Shown here piece after piece: positions 7,281-14,747 of a stretch of 64,000 nt of DNA (positions are counted from its first letter, which is position 1; every line of letters begins with the position of its first letter). The translations under genes were made by a program, and so were the position numbers. Location: contig CAZNRX010000006.1 in NCBI GenBank assembly GCA_964575455.1, forward strand, positions 1-64,000, in the 5' to 3' direction. Under the pieces are notes generated by a model. The model had not been told where the DNA came from. It saw nothing but the letters and a program-made list of their open reading frames with translations, and made no database searches. This stretch comes from SKLM01 sp964575455. Its GTDB lineage: Bacteria > Chloroflexota > Anaerolineae > B4-G1.

Positions 7281-9047
7281 ATGATGAAACACGCCGACAA
7301 GATGCCCCTGAAAGCCTTCTGGGAGGCCATGGAGCAGCGTCTGGCGGCATACTCCGCCGACGAACTGCGCTCTATCCTGCGGGCGATGGCCCGAGATGCG
7401 CTGCCATCTGAGCGGCGCGCCTTTCTATCCAAACTGGAGCCAAGTGAGGGAATAACAGCTTCCCAGGTGATCCAGCAGGAGGACTTGCTGGCCGATATCG
7501 ACGACTTGGTCCGAGAACTTGAGTACGCGATGCACCACGCCGACTTCTGTGAGGGTCACTACGGGTGGGGTGAGTACTACGACGAGGAAGACAGCCTGGG
7601 ATCCTACGAAGAGTTCGTGGAGCCGTTGGTTGAGCTTTTCGACCGGACGAGGGCGGCCTTTGACTACGGCGATGTCTCCCTGGCTCGCGCCGCGTACCAT
7701 AAACTGTTCGAGCTGCTGAGGGCCGAGGACGACTACGGGCGCGGCGTGCGCGCTTCCGATCTGGCCGGCGTGGATGTCGATGAGGCCGTGGCCTGCTACC
7801 TGCGCGCGGTCTACGAGACCGAGTCGCCCCCGCGTCGTCCCCAAGCGCTATGCGAGCAGATGCGACAAGTACAGATGTGGCTGTTCCGCCTGCGCCCGAT
7901 GCTGGACGACCTGGTGCAGATCTCCCCTCAGCCCCTGCCCGACCGGGAGCAGTTCCTGGCGGATTGGATCGCCTTCCTGCAGACGCAGAGCGCGCCAAGC
8001 GGCAGCGACGCCGACGCCTGGCTGCGGGAGGCAGTGCGGCTGGCCCAGGGCACACCTGGATTGGAGGCACTAGCGCGAGAAGAGGGGCGTACGCGCCCTC
8101 GCGCCTACCTGGACTGGTTCGCGGCTCTGGAGGAGGAAGGGAGGCATCAGGAGATGCTGGCGGCGGCTCAGGAGGCCCTGCAAGCGCTGCCAGCCCGCCT
8201 CCCCATCCGTGCTGCCATCGCCGATCACCTGTGCGCCGCTGCTGCCCATTTGAATGAGGCGGAAGCCCTGCGCCAAGGGCGCTGGGAGGCGTTCATCGCC
8301 AAACCAACCCTGCTGCGTATGCTTGACCTGTGGGACGCCGCTGTGGACGCGGCAGAGCGGACGGCGCTGATGGAGCGGGCGGTTGAGCACATTCGAGACT
8401 ACATCGCCCACCCACCTGACCGCTCGGGTGCCGTGGTGCTGCCTTCTGATGGCCTCGAAAGGCCGGTGTGGATTGGCCAATCCGTCCTTGCCCACGCTTT
8501 CCTGCTTACTGGTGATTGGGACGAGGCGCATGACCTCGCCGCCCAAGGGGAAGTGCTGGGGTGGAGCAGCAGCGAAAGCCATCAGGGGTTGGTATTGGCA
8601 GCCTTTCTGGTGCTGCTTTCGGGCAGGTCGTTGGAGTCATTGCCCTCGAACCTGCGGCAGCTCTGGCGGTGGAGCTTGCAGTACAGCGTTACTTCCTGGA
8701 GCTCAGGATACGGGGAGGAGGACTCTGTATGCGAGCGGTTGTTGCGTGCCTATGCGCAGCGATTCGCCACAGCCACACTGAACACCGACCAGCAGGAGCG
8801 GTTTCTGTCCTGGTGTCTGGACGTGGCGAACCAGCGGGTGAACGCGATCGTGGGTAATCAGCATCGCGGCAGCTACAACAAGGCTGCGGTGCTGACTGTG
8901 GCTTGCGCCGACGTGATGCGGCTGCGGGAGGATCAGACAGCGGCTGAGGCGCTGGTGAACAAGGTGCGCAAACGTTTCCCCCGTCACCGTGCCTTCCAGG
9001 CCGAGATGGACAAAGCGCTCCAGCGCACGAAGCGCGTCCAGCTGTGA
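7281..9047 (+). CDS. Hypothetical helical-repeat protein
   Basis: A 588-residue soluble protein that I do not assign to a family. It is almost entirely helical by composition, with no signal peptide or membrane segment. It has an acidic tract near residues 85-115 (GEYYDEEDSLGSYEEFVEPL) and several helix-turn-helix pairs like TPR or SEL1 repeats, the last near residues 550-585 (AEALVNKVRKRFPRHRAFQAE). The C-terminal layout resembles helical partners encoded beside SWIM zinc-finger proteins in other bacteria, but no SWIM gene is in the window. It starts immediately after the small gene at 7067-7280, probably on the same transcript from the promoter at 7007-7035. Confidence 0.7.
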   Translation: MMKHADKMPLKAFWEAMEQRLAAYSADELRSILRAMARDALPSERRAFLSKLEPSEGITASQVIQQEDLLADIDDLVRELEYAMHHADFCEGHYGWGEYYDEEDSLGSYEEFVEPLVELFDRTRAAFDYGDVSLARAAYHKLFELLRAEDDYGRGVRASDLAGVDVDEAVACYLRAVYETESPPRRPQALCEQMRQVQMWLFRLRPMLDDLVQISPQPLPDREQFLADWIAFLQTQSAPSGSDADAWLREAVRLAQGTPGLEALAREEGRTRPRAYLDWFAALEEEGRHQEMLAAAQEALQALPARLPIRAAIADHLCAAAAHLNEAEALRQGRWEAFIAKPTLLRMLDLWDAAVDAAERTALMERAVEHIRDYIAHPPDRSGAVVLPSDGLERPVWIGQSVLAHAFLLTGDWDEAHDLAAQGEVLGWSSSESHQGLVLAAFLVLLSGRSLESLPSNLRQLWRWSLQYSVTSWSSGYGEEDSVCERLLRAYAQRFATATLNTDQQERFLSWCLDVANQRVNAIVGNQHRGSYNKAAVLTVACADVMRLREDQTAAEALVNKVRKRFPRHRAFQAEMDKALQRTKRVQL

Positions 9048-9071
9048 AAGAGAAGTAAGGTCAGCTGTCCA

Positions 9072-9094
9072 GCACCAGCTCCTCAGGCTGGTGC
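9072..9094. terminator. Hairpin between convergent genes
   Basis: GCACCAGC-TCCTCAG-GCTGGTGC forms a perfect 8-bp stem in the gap between two convergent genes. There is no U-run on either side, so it is a weak terminator candidate. Confidence 0.35.
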
Positions 9095-9194
9095 GCGCGA
9101 GGCACCTGGTTGCTCTGATTACCCCTCACCCTCAGGTGCAGCGCACGGCTGAGCTGCGTTAGCTTGGGAGGTGCGTCGCACCGCTGTCGTCAAG

Positions 9195-9224
9195 ATCCGT
9201 TGTTTTCCTGCAATCCGTGTTCTA
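9195..9224. repeat. 30-bp repeat arm abutting the rqcH stop codon
   Basis: Matches 28 of 30 bases with 51303-51332 (reverse orientation) and clearly resembles the arms of the array at 52263-52503. Its terminal TAGAAC supplies the TAG stop codon of rqcH at 9222-9224, so the element begins exactly at the end of the gene. Confidence 0.75.
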
Positions 9225-10916
9225 TGCCGGCCCCCGCGGCTCCACCAGCAGCGTCTCCTCGTTCCGATAGCTCACCAACCCGGGCCGGCGCCCCGGCGCC
9301 CGCTTCACGAAGCGCCGCTCCGTCACGTCGACGTCGACCTGGTCGCTCTGGCGCGCCGAGGAGTAGTAGGCGGCCAGCTCGGCGGCCCGCTCCACTACCT
9401 CGTCCGGCACGGGCTGGCCCCCGCTCTTGACGATCACGTGGGCGCCGGGCAGGCCACGCGCGTGCAGCCAGAGGTCGTTCGGACCGCCCCGCTGGAACGT
9501 CACCTGCTCGTTCTGCGGGGCGTTGCGGCCGACGAAGACGGGGAAGTCCCCGACGTCGAAGCGCCGCGGCCTCTTCGCCATACCGCTGCTGCTCTGTTTG
9601 GGTTTCCTCTGCGTCCAGCCGGCCTCCACCAGGGCCTCGTGCACCGCGTCGATCTCCGGGCGGGACTCCGCGAGGGCCAGGTCGGACGCCAGCTGCTTCA
9701 GGTAGGCCAGGTCCGTCTCCAGCACCCTGATGCGGGCGGGGATCCGCTTGGCGGCGCGCTTAGCCTTGCGGTACCGCTCGAAGGTGGCCTGGGCGTTCTC
9801 GACGGGCGTCAGCGTGGGGTCTAGATCGATGGTGCGCGGCTCACCATCGTAGCCGGGTACCGTGACCTGCTTCGCCCCTCGTTCTACCCGGTGCTGGTAG
9901 CTTAGCAGCAGCTCCCCCGCTTCGCGCAGCGCGTCGACCTTCTGCTGATCCACGCGCTGGGCGCGCACCTGCTCCAGCGCATGCTCCACGCTCGATACAG
10001 CGTCATCGATCAGCTTCTGCACCCGCTCTCGGGCGGTGGCGTAGGCGTCGGTGGTCAGCCGCTGCTCGAAATAGCGCCATATCGCCTCGCTGATCTCGGG
10101 TACCGGCTCGCGGCGCTCGAACTGGCGCAGCTTGTAGGGGGCGAAGGCGATCACGTCCCCCGCCTCGTCCAGCGCCACGTGTGGCGCCCAGACGCCGTCC
10201 TCCAGGGGGGAGAAGAGCTCGGCGAGGGCCTGGGCGACGCCCTCGGGAGGGGCCTCCCGCGCCTCCGCCTCCGGGCCCCCCGCCGTCCGAGCGGCCACCT
10301 CGCGCGCTGCGGTGGGACTGACGCCGAAGAGCTGGCTGGTGAGGACGCGGTGGAGCGCCCGGTCCCCCTCCACGGAGGAGAGGATGCCGGCCCATTCGTG
10401 GGCGCTGACCTCGATGGGCGCCTGCCGATTCGGCGGCTGAGGCGGCGGCTCGTAGGGGTGCGCGGGCAGGGTGACGCGGTAGCGGTTGATCTCCGGCCCG
10501 ACGTGTTTGACCGCTTCCAGCACATCGCCGTCCGGCCCGACCAGGATCACGTTGCTGTAGCGCCCGATCAGTTCCGAGACGAGCCGGCAGCGACCGGCCT
10601 CTCCGTCGAAGTGGAGCGTGAGGATGCGCTCCCAGGGCGGCTGCGTGACGTCGACCAGGCGGCCGCTGCGCACCCATTTCCGCAGCAGCAGGAGGAGCGG
10701 GGTCTCCGTCTGCACGCCACGACGCGGCTTCTGCGGCACGAGAAGCATGCGGGGGTGCTGGGTGTTGGCCGAGATCAGCAGTTGGAGGCGCCGTCCGGCG
10801 TAGAGCTCTAAGCCGATAGAGCGCTCATCGGGCAGCACGACGCGTTGCACCCGGGCGCCGAGAAGCCCGTCGAGGCGATCACGAAGGCAGGCCAGCGTCA
10901 GATGGTCGACGTGCAT
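9222..10916 (-). CDS. rqcH: RqcH/NFACT family ribosome quality control protein
   Basis: RqcH (formerly FbpA or fibronectin-binding-like, DUF814) binds stalled 50S-peptidyl-tRNA complexes and directs C-terminal alanine tailing. The 564-residue product has the NFACT-N domain at about 1-190, a helical coiled-coil middle at about 260-420, and the NFACT-R domain at about 440-560 with conserved segments VFVGRNAPQNEQVTF, DLWLHARGLPGAHVIVK and AAYYSSARQSDQVDV. Length and order match family norms. It lies downstream of rpsT but is separated from it by a terminator. Its stop codon is formed by a repeat element. Confidence 0.93.
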   Translation of the reverse strand: MHVDHLTLACLRDRLDGLLGARVQRVVLPDERSIGLELYAGRRLQLLISANTQHPRMLLVPQKPRRGVQTETPLLLLLRKWVRSGRLVDVTQPPWERILTLHFDGEAGRCRLVSELIGRYSNVILVGPDGDVLEAVKHVGPEINRYRVTLPAHPYEPPPQPPNRQAPIEVSAHEWAGILSSVEGDRALHRVLTSQLFGVSPTAAREVAARTAGGPEAEAREAPPEGVAQALAELFSPLEDGVWAPHVALDEAGDVIAFAPYKLRQFERREPVPEISEAIWRYFEQRLTTDAYATARERVQKLIDDAVSSVEHALEQVRAQRVDQQKVDALREAGELLLSYQHRVERGAKQVTVPGYDGEPRTIDLDPTLTPVENAQATFERYRKAKRAAKRIPARIRVLETDLAYLKQLASDLALAESRPEIDAVHEALVEAGWTQRKPKQSSSGMAKRPRRFDVGDFPVFVGRNAPQNEQVTFQRGGPNDLWLHARGLPGAHVIVKSGGQPVPDEVVERAAELAAYYSSARQSDQVDVDVTERRFVKRAPGRRPGLVSYRNEETLLVEPRGPA

Positions 10917-10935
10917 AGCGCTCCTGTCACAACAG

Positions 10936-10961
10936 AAAACGTCGTTGCATGAGCAACGACG
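10936..10961 (-). terminator. Intrinsic terminator of rpsT
   Basis: On the minus strand a perfect 9-bp stem CGTCGTTGC/GCAACGACG with a 4-base loop is followed by TTTT. It lies between rpsT and rqcH on the same strand. Confidence 0.8.
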
Positions 10962-10993
10962 CTCTGGAAATCAGACCATGGGGCTGTGGAGGT

Positions 10994-11266
10994 CTAGGCC
11001 TCTTCTTCGAGTGCGTTCAGCTGCTCCATGAGGCGTGACTTGCGCCGGGCGGCCTTGTTCTTGTGGATGACGCCTTTCTGAGCTGCCTTGTCCAGTGCGG
11101 CCTGTGCCTGCTGCACAGCCTCGCGGGCCTCCTCCAGACGTCCCTCTTCAATCAAGCGTCGAGCTCTCTTGTCGGCGCTGCGCGCTCGACCACGATGCAT
11201 TTGGTTGACTGCTTCCTTACGCTTCGAACTGCGTACGCGTTTTGCGGCTGATGGCTTGTTAGGCAA
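10994..11266 (-). CDS. rpsT: 30S ribosomal protein S20
   Basis: S20 is an early-assembly small-subunit protein that binds 16S rRNA. The product has 90 residues, is very basic and all-helical, and begins PNKPSAAKRVRSSKRKE, with the family's KNKAARRKSRL segment near residues 70-80. The start codon is TTG, eight bases after AGGAGG. It is transcribed from the promoter at 11323-11351 and ends at a strong terminator. Escherichia coli rpsT also starts with UUG, which is tied to translational autoregulation; the same may apply here. Confidence 0.96.
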   Translation of the reverse strand: MPNKPSAAKRVRSSKRKEAVNQMHRGRARSADKRARRLIEEGRLEEAREAVQQAQAALDKAAQKGVIHKNKAARRKSRLMEQLNALEEEA

Positions 11267-11322
11267 AGCTGCTACCTCCTGACTGTCGTCAAAACACTGC
11301 TATAGATTCCGTGACTACAGGT

Positions 11323-11351
11323 ATTTTACAATGAGTGGCCTGATTTGTAAA
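11323..11351 (-). promoter_or_regulatory. Sigma70-like promoter for rpsT
   Basis: On the minus strand TTTACA, a 17-base spacer and TAAAAT, about 57 bases upstream of the rpsT start codon. Confidence 0.65.
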
Positions 11352-11426
11352 GCCAATCACCTTGGCCCATAATCTGCATGCTGCTATCACCCTGCATCTG
11401 GCGATCCAGAGCGAGCAGTTTTGGGT

Positions 11427-12404
11427 CTAGTGATCCCGCATCCAGAACTCGGTCCACAGCGGGTAGTGGTCCGAGATCCGCCACGAGAGCTCGACGTTGG
11501 TCAGATCCAGCGACTTGAGCGTGTGGTCCGGGAAGCCGAAGCTGCCACCCCGCACGTACTGCAGTGACAAAGCGGGCCGGTCGCCTTCCTGCTCCGTGAA
11601 CCAGGCGATCTGATCGTAGAACGTTGGGTCCTCCGTGTCGCTGAAGATCGTGCGGGGGATGGCGTGGAGATCCGCTGGGACAGAGAGGCCGGTCGAGGTG
11701 AACGCTTCGTAGAGCTCGTCGCCCCTGCGGTCGATGTTGAAGTCGCCCAGGGCGATCAAGTTGTGGCCCCACGTGTTGATCTCCTGGGCCCATCCCGCCA
11801 GCCACTCCGCAATCGCCTTCAGCTCGGGCAGACGGTCCTTGGCGTCCTCACCGTAGAGCACGTGCAGCGTGACCAGGATGAAGGTCTCGTCGCCGGCCAG
11901 GAAGCTCACGGCGTAGGGCGTGCGGGCGAACTGCTCCTGTAGCGCATCGGGGCTGATGCGAGCTAACTGCTCCCGAGGCACCACCAGCTCGCAGGCTAGC
12001 CCGGAGAGGTTCACGCGACGCGTGTCGAACAGGAACGCCAGGCGCTCGCCGTTCCCCGGCGCTCCCCGGGTGACGTCCGAGAGGATGAAGCTCCAGTGCG
12101 GGCCGAGCAACTCCATCATATAGCGCAGCGCCCTCAAATTGGCGCGCACCTCCTGAATGGCGACGACGTCGAAGCGGGAAACGATGCGCGTGATGGCGTG
12201 GAGGGCATGGAAGTCGCGCTTGGGGCTATCATCCTCGTCGACCTGCCACTTCTTGGTCAGGTTGCCGAAGGCTCGGATGTTCCAGGTGGCGACGACGAGG
12301 TTCCGGTCGAGCTTCTTGGCGGGTATGGCGTCGTCGAGTGCGAGGTCCAGCTCCGCCAGCTCCTGCGCGATCCAGTCGGGGGGTGGATCCGTTATTCGGG
12401 GCAT
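11427..12404 (-). CDS. Endonuclease/exonuclease/phosphatase (EEP) family protein
   Basis: A 325-residue EEP (DNase I-like) metal-dependent phosphoesterase. Motifs in order: ATWNIRAF (metal/active-site Asn), VVAIQEVR (catalytic Glu), LVTLHVLYGE, ALGDFNID (Asp/Asn) and WRISDHYPLW (the SDH triad residues). There is no signal peptide, so it is probably cytoplasmic. Substrate cannot be predicted: DNA, RNA caps, phosphoinositides and sphingolipids are all possible in this superfamily. The start ATG is five bases after AAGGAG, and a clear promoter lies upstream at 12459-12487. Monocistronic. Confidence 0.88.
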   Translation of the reverse strand: MPRITDPPPDWIAQELAELDLALDDAIPAKKLDRNLVVATWNIRAFGNLTKKWQVDEDDSPKRDFHALHAITRIVSRFDVVAIQEVRANLRALRYMMELLGPHWSFILSDVTRGAPGNGERLAFLFDTRRVNLSGLACELVVPREQLARISPDALQEQFARTPYAVSFLAGDETFILVTLHVLYGEDAKDRLPELKAIAEWLAGWAQEINTWGHNLIALGDFNIDRRGDELYEAFTSTGLSVPADLHAIPRTIFSDTEDPTFYDQIAWFTEQEGDRPALSLQYVRGGSFGFPDHTLKSLDLTNVELSWRISDHYPLWTEFWMRDH

Positions 12405-12458
12405 GACAACTCCTTCGAGGCTATCGCCTCAGCATGCGCGTTCCTGTCTGTCGACCCC

Positions 12459-12487
12459 ATTCTAGCACATACATGGTGACCTGGCAA
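12459..12487 (-). promoter_or_regulatory. Sigma70-like promoter for the EEP gene
   Basis: On the minus strand TTGCCA, a 17-base spacer and TAGAAT, 55 bases upstream of the start codon at 12404. Confidence 0.65.
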
Positions 12488-12550
12488 TGCCTCAGGAGCA
12501 AGGGGTTTGGCGCCCAAAACACGCGCTTCTGCTGCAATGCCTCCTCGAAT

Positions 12551-12579
12551 TGCACGTTCACGCAACTGCGGCTATAATA
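12551..12579 (+). promoter_or_regulatory. Sigma70-like promoter for the deaminase-CYTH gene
   Basis: TTGCAC (12551-12556), a 17-base spacer, perfect TATAAT (12574-12579). It is divergent from the EEP promoter about 60 bases away. The transcript would carry a short leader that includes a 16-codon ORF (12601-12651) ending one base before the main ATG. Confidence 0.75.
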
Positions 12580-12652
12580 GGAGGCCTAATCACAGTCACC
12601 ATGCCGATCGCTCTCGAAATCGGCCAACCCGCGACATTCACGGAGCCATAGA

Positions 12653-14638
12653 ATGAAAGCTATCGACCTGATGCTCACCGGCGGCGACGTCCTCACCATG
12701 AACGAGGGTTTCGACCTCTACTCACCGGGCGCCGTCGGCGTCGAAGACGGCGCCATTGTCGCCGTTGGGCCGCCCGATGAGGTCACCGCATCCTACCAGG
12801 CCAACGAGGTCGTCGACTGCAGCGGCTGCGCCGTGATGCCGGGGCTGATCAACGGGCACACGCACGCGCCCATGACGCTGCTCCGGGGGCTGGCCGACGA
12901 CCTGCGGCTCGACGTCTGGCTGATGGGCTACATGATGCCGGTGGAGCGCGAGTTCGTGCGGCCCGACTTCTGCTGGCTGGGCGCCCAGCTCGCCTGCGCC
13001 GAGATGTTCCGCTCCGGCGTCACCTGCTTTGGCGACATGTACTACTACGAGGAGGCGGTCGCCGACGCCACCGCCGAGGCCGGCATGCGCGCCGTCTGCG
13101 CTCAATCGATCCTCAAGTTCCCGACGCCGGACGCCGCCAGCTACGACGCGGGGCTTCGCCTGGCCCACGACTTCGTGGCCCGCTGGGCCGGGCACGGGCT
13201 TATCGTCCCCGCCATTGGGCCGCACGCGGCCTACACCGCCACGGCCGAGATGCTGCAGGAGAGCAAGGCCCTGGCCCTGGAGTACGACGTTCCCATTCAC
13301 ATCCACATCGCGGAGACAGAGCAGGAGGTCAAGGAGCATCTGGAGGCGCGTGACATGGCCATCGTGCCCTGGATCGACCGCCAGGCGCTCTTCGAGGCCA
13401 AGGTCACGGCCCATCATTGCGTCCACCTGGAGGAGAGCGAACTGCGGACCCTCCGCAACCGCGGCGCCGGGGTCTCCCACAACCCATCGAGCAACCTCAA
13501 GCTCTCCAGCGGCTTCGCGCCGGTGACGAAGATGATGAAGCTCGGAATCCCGGTCGCGGTCGGCACGGACGGGGCGGCCAGCAACAACGACCTCGATATG
13601 TTCGAGGAGGTACGGCTGGCAGCGCTGCTGGCGAAAGGCGTCACCGAGGATCCCACCGCCCTGCCGGCCCGCCAGGCGCTGGCCATGGCCACGCGGCTGG
13701 GCGCGGAGGCGCTCCACATCGCCGATCGAACCGGATCGTTGGAAGTGGGCAAGCGCGCGGATATCGCCGTGGTCGATCTGGAGCGTCTCCATCTCACGCC
13801 TCAGTTCCACCGCCGTCTCGACAGCATCTACTCGCTGCTCGTCTACTCGGGGAAGAGTTGGGACGTCCTCCACGTTCTCTGCGATGGACGATGGGTGATG
13901 CGGAATCGCGAGCTTCTGACGCTGAACGTGGAGGAGCTGCAGCAGAGGGCCATCAAGACGGCACGGCGCATCGACCACTTCCTGACAGAGCGTGAGGAGA
14001 GCGTGCTGAGCAAGCTCGTCGCCATCGGCGGCGTGGACCGCGTGGAGACCTTCGAGGTGCAGGTCAAGGTTCACATCGACGACGCCGCGGCTGTGGAGGA
14101 GGTGCTGGGGTGCGAAGATCTGCCTGTCGTTCGCTCATCGTGGCGGCACCAGTACGACACCTACTTCCTCTTCGGCAACGTGGAGAGCAGCCGTCTCCGC
14201 TACCGAGAGGACGAGATCCTGAATAAGGACGGAAGCGTCGACGACATCGTCTACCGGCTCACCCTGATCGGCGAGACGAAAGAACGGGAGTTCGCCCGCT
14301 CCATCCTCCTCTCTCGCTCGCGCTTCGACGCCCCCGCGACCCACAGCCGACGGTTCTACCGCGAATACTTCCAGCCGATCGACGAGGTGAGAGTGCACAA
14401 GGATAGGCGACGGTACCACATCCGCTACGGCGGCACCGACTTCGCCATCAACCTGGATTGTGTGAACAAGCCCGCGCTGCCCGGGGTCTTCCTGGAGATC
14501 AAGAGCCGCACCTGGTCGGCGCAGGACGCGGAGCGAAAGGCGGAGCTGATGGGCAAGCTTCTTGACCTGTTCGACGTAGAGGAAGAGGTGGTGAAGCAGG
14601 AGTACGTGGACTTGGCGGCCCAACCCAACCGTTCGTAG
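12653..14638 (+). CDS. MTA/SAH deaminase-type amidohydrolase fused to a CYTH domain
   Basis: A 661-residue fusion. Residues 1-445 are an amidohydrolase of the 5-methylthioadenosine/S-adenosylhomocysteine deaminase type: metal ligands H69-T-H71, H216/H218 region (IHIHIAETE), H254-H255 and D306 in GTDGAASNN. Residues 463-655 look like a CYTH (triphosphate tunnel metalloenzyme) domain: E468-V-Q470-V-K472 in place of ExExK, YDTYF at 501-505, LRYRED at 515-520 and FLEIKSR at 613-619. The CYTH signature is slightly degenerate (Gln for the second Glu). It has its own promoter and GGAG eight bases before the ATG. The MTA phosphorylase gene lies 3 kb away, so both act on the same metabolite. Role of the CYTH part unknown. 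Confidence 0.85.
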   Translation: MKAIDLMLTGGDVLTMNEGFDLYSPGAVGVEDGAIVAVGPPDEVTASYQANEVVDCSGCAVMPGLINGHTHAPMTLLRGLADDLRLDVWLMGYMMPVEREFVRPDFCWLGAQLACAEMFRSGVTCFGDMYYYEEAVADATAEAGMRAVCAQSILKFPTPDAASYDAGLRLAHDFVARWAGHGLIVPAIGPHAAYTATAEMLQESKALALEYDVPIHIHIAETEQEVKEHLEARDMAIVPWIDRQALFEAKVTAHHCVHLEESELRTLRNRGAGVSHNPSSNLKLSSGFAPVTKMMKLGIPVAVGTDGAASNNDLDMFEEVRLAALLAKGVTEDPTALPARQALAMATRLGAEALHIADRTGSLEVGKRADIAVVDLERLHLTPQFHRRLDSIYSLLVYSGKSWDVLHVLCDGRWVMRNRELLTLNVEELQQRAIKTARRIDHFLTEREESVLSKLVAIGGVDRVETFEVQVKVHIDDAAAVEEVLGCEDLPVVRSSWRHQYDTYFLFGNVESSRLRYREDEILNKDGSVDDIVYRLTLIGETKEREFARSILLSRSRFDAPATHSRRFYREYFQPIDEVRVHKDRRRYHIRYGGTDFAINLDCVNKPALPGVFLEIKSRTWSAQDAERKAELMGKLLDLFDVEEEVVKQEYVDLAAQPNRS

Positions 14639-14650
14639 TCAGGCACGCCA

Positions 14651-14702
14651 AGCTGAGCGGAGCTCAGCCGGAGTGCCGCTGCGGCGCTACTCCGGCTCTT
14701 CG
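14651..14702. terminator. Double hairpin between convergent genes
   Basis: Two stem-loops lie back to back: GCTGAGC-GGA-GCTCAGC (7 bp), then a larger one with arms AGCCGGAGT and ACTCCGGCT. The region lies between convergent genes (ends 14638 and 14748), which fits a bidirectional terminator, though U-runs are poor. Confidence 0.45.
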
Positions 14703-14747
14703 AGCTTGTCGCTGCGTAGCGCACTACACACCAAGCGCGGCCCTGCC

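Noticed and set aside
12722..14074. Long open frame on the minus strand opposite the deaminase-CYTH gene
   Set aside because: Shadow of a high-GC coding region; the plus-strand frame carries clear amidohydrolase and CYTH motifs.
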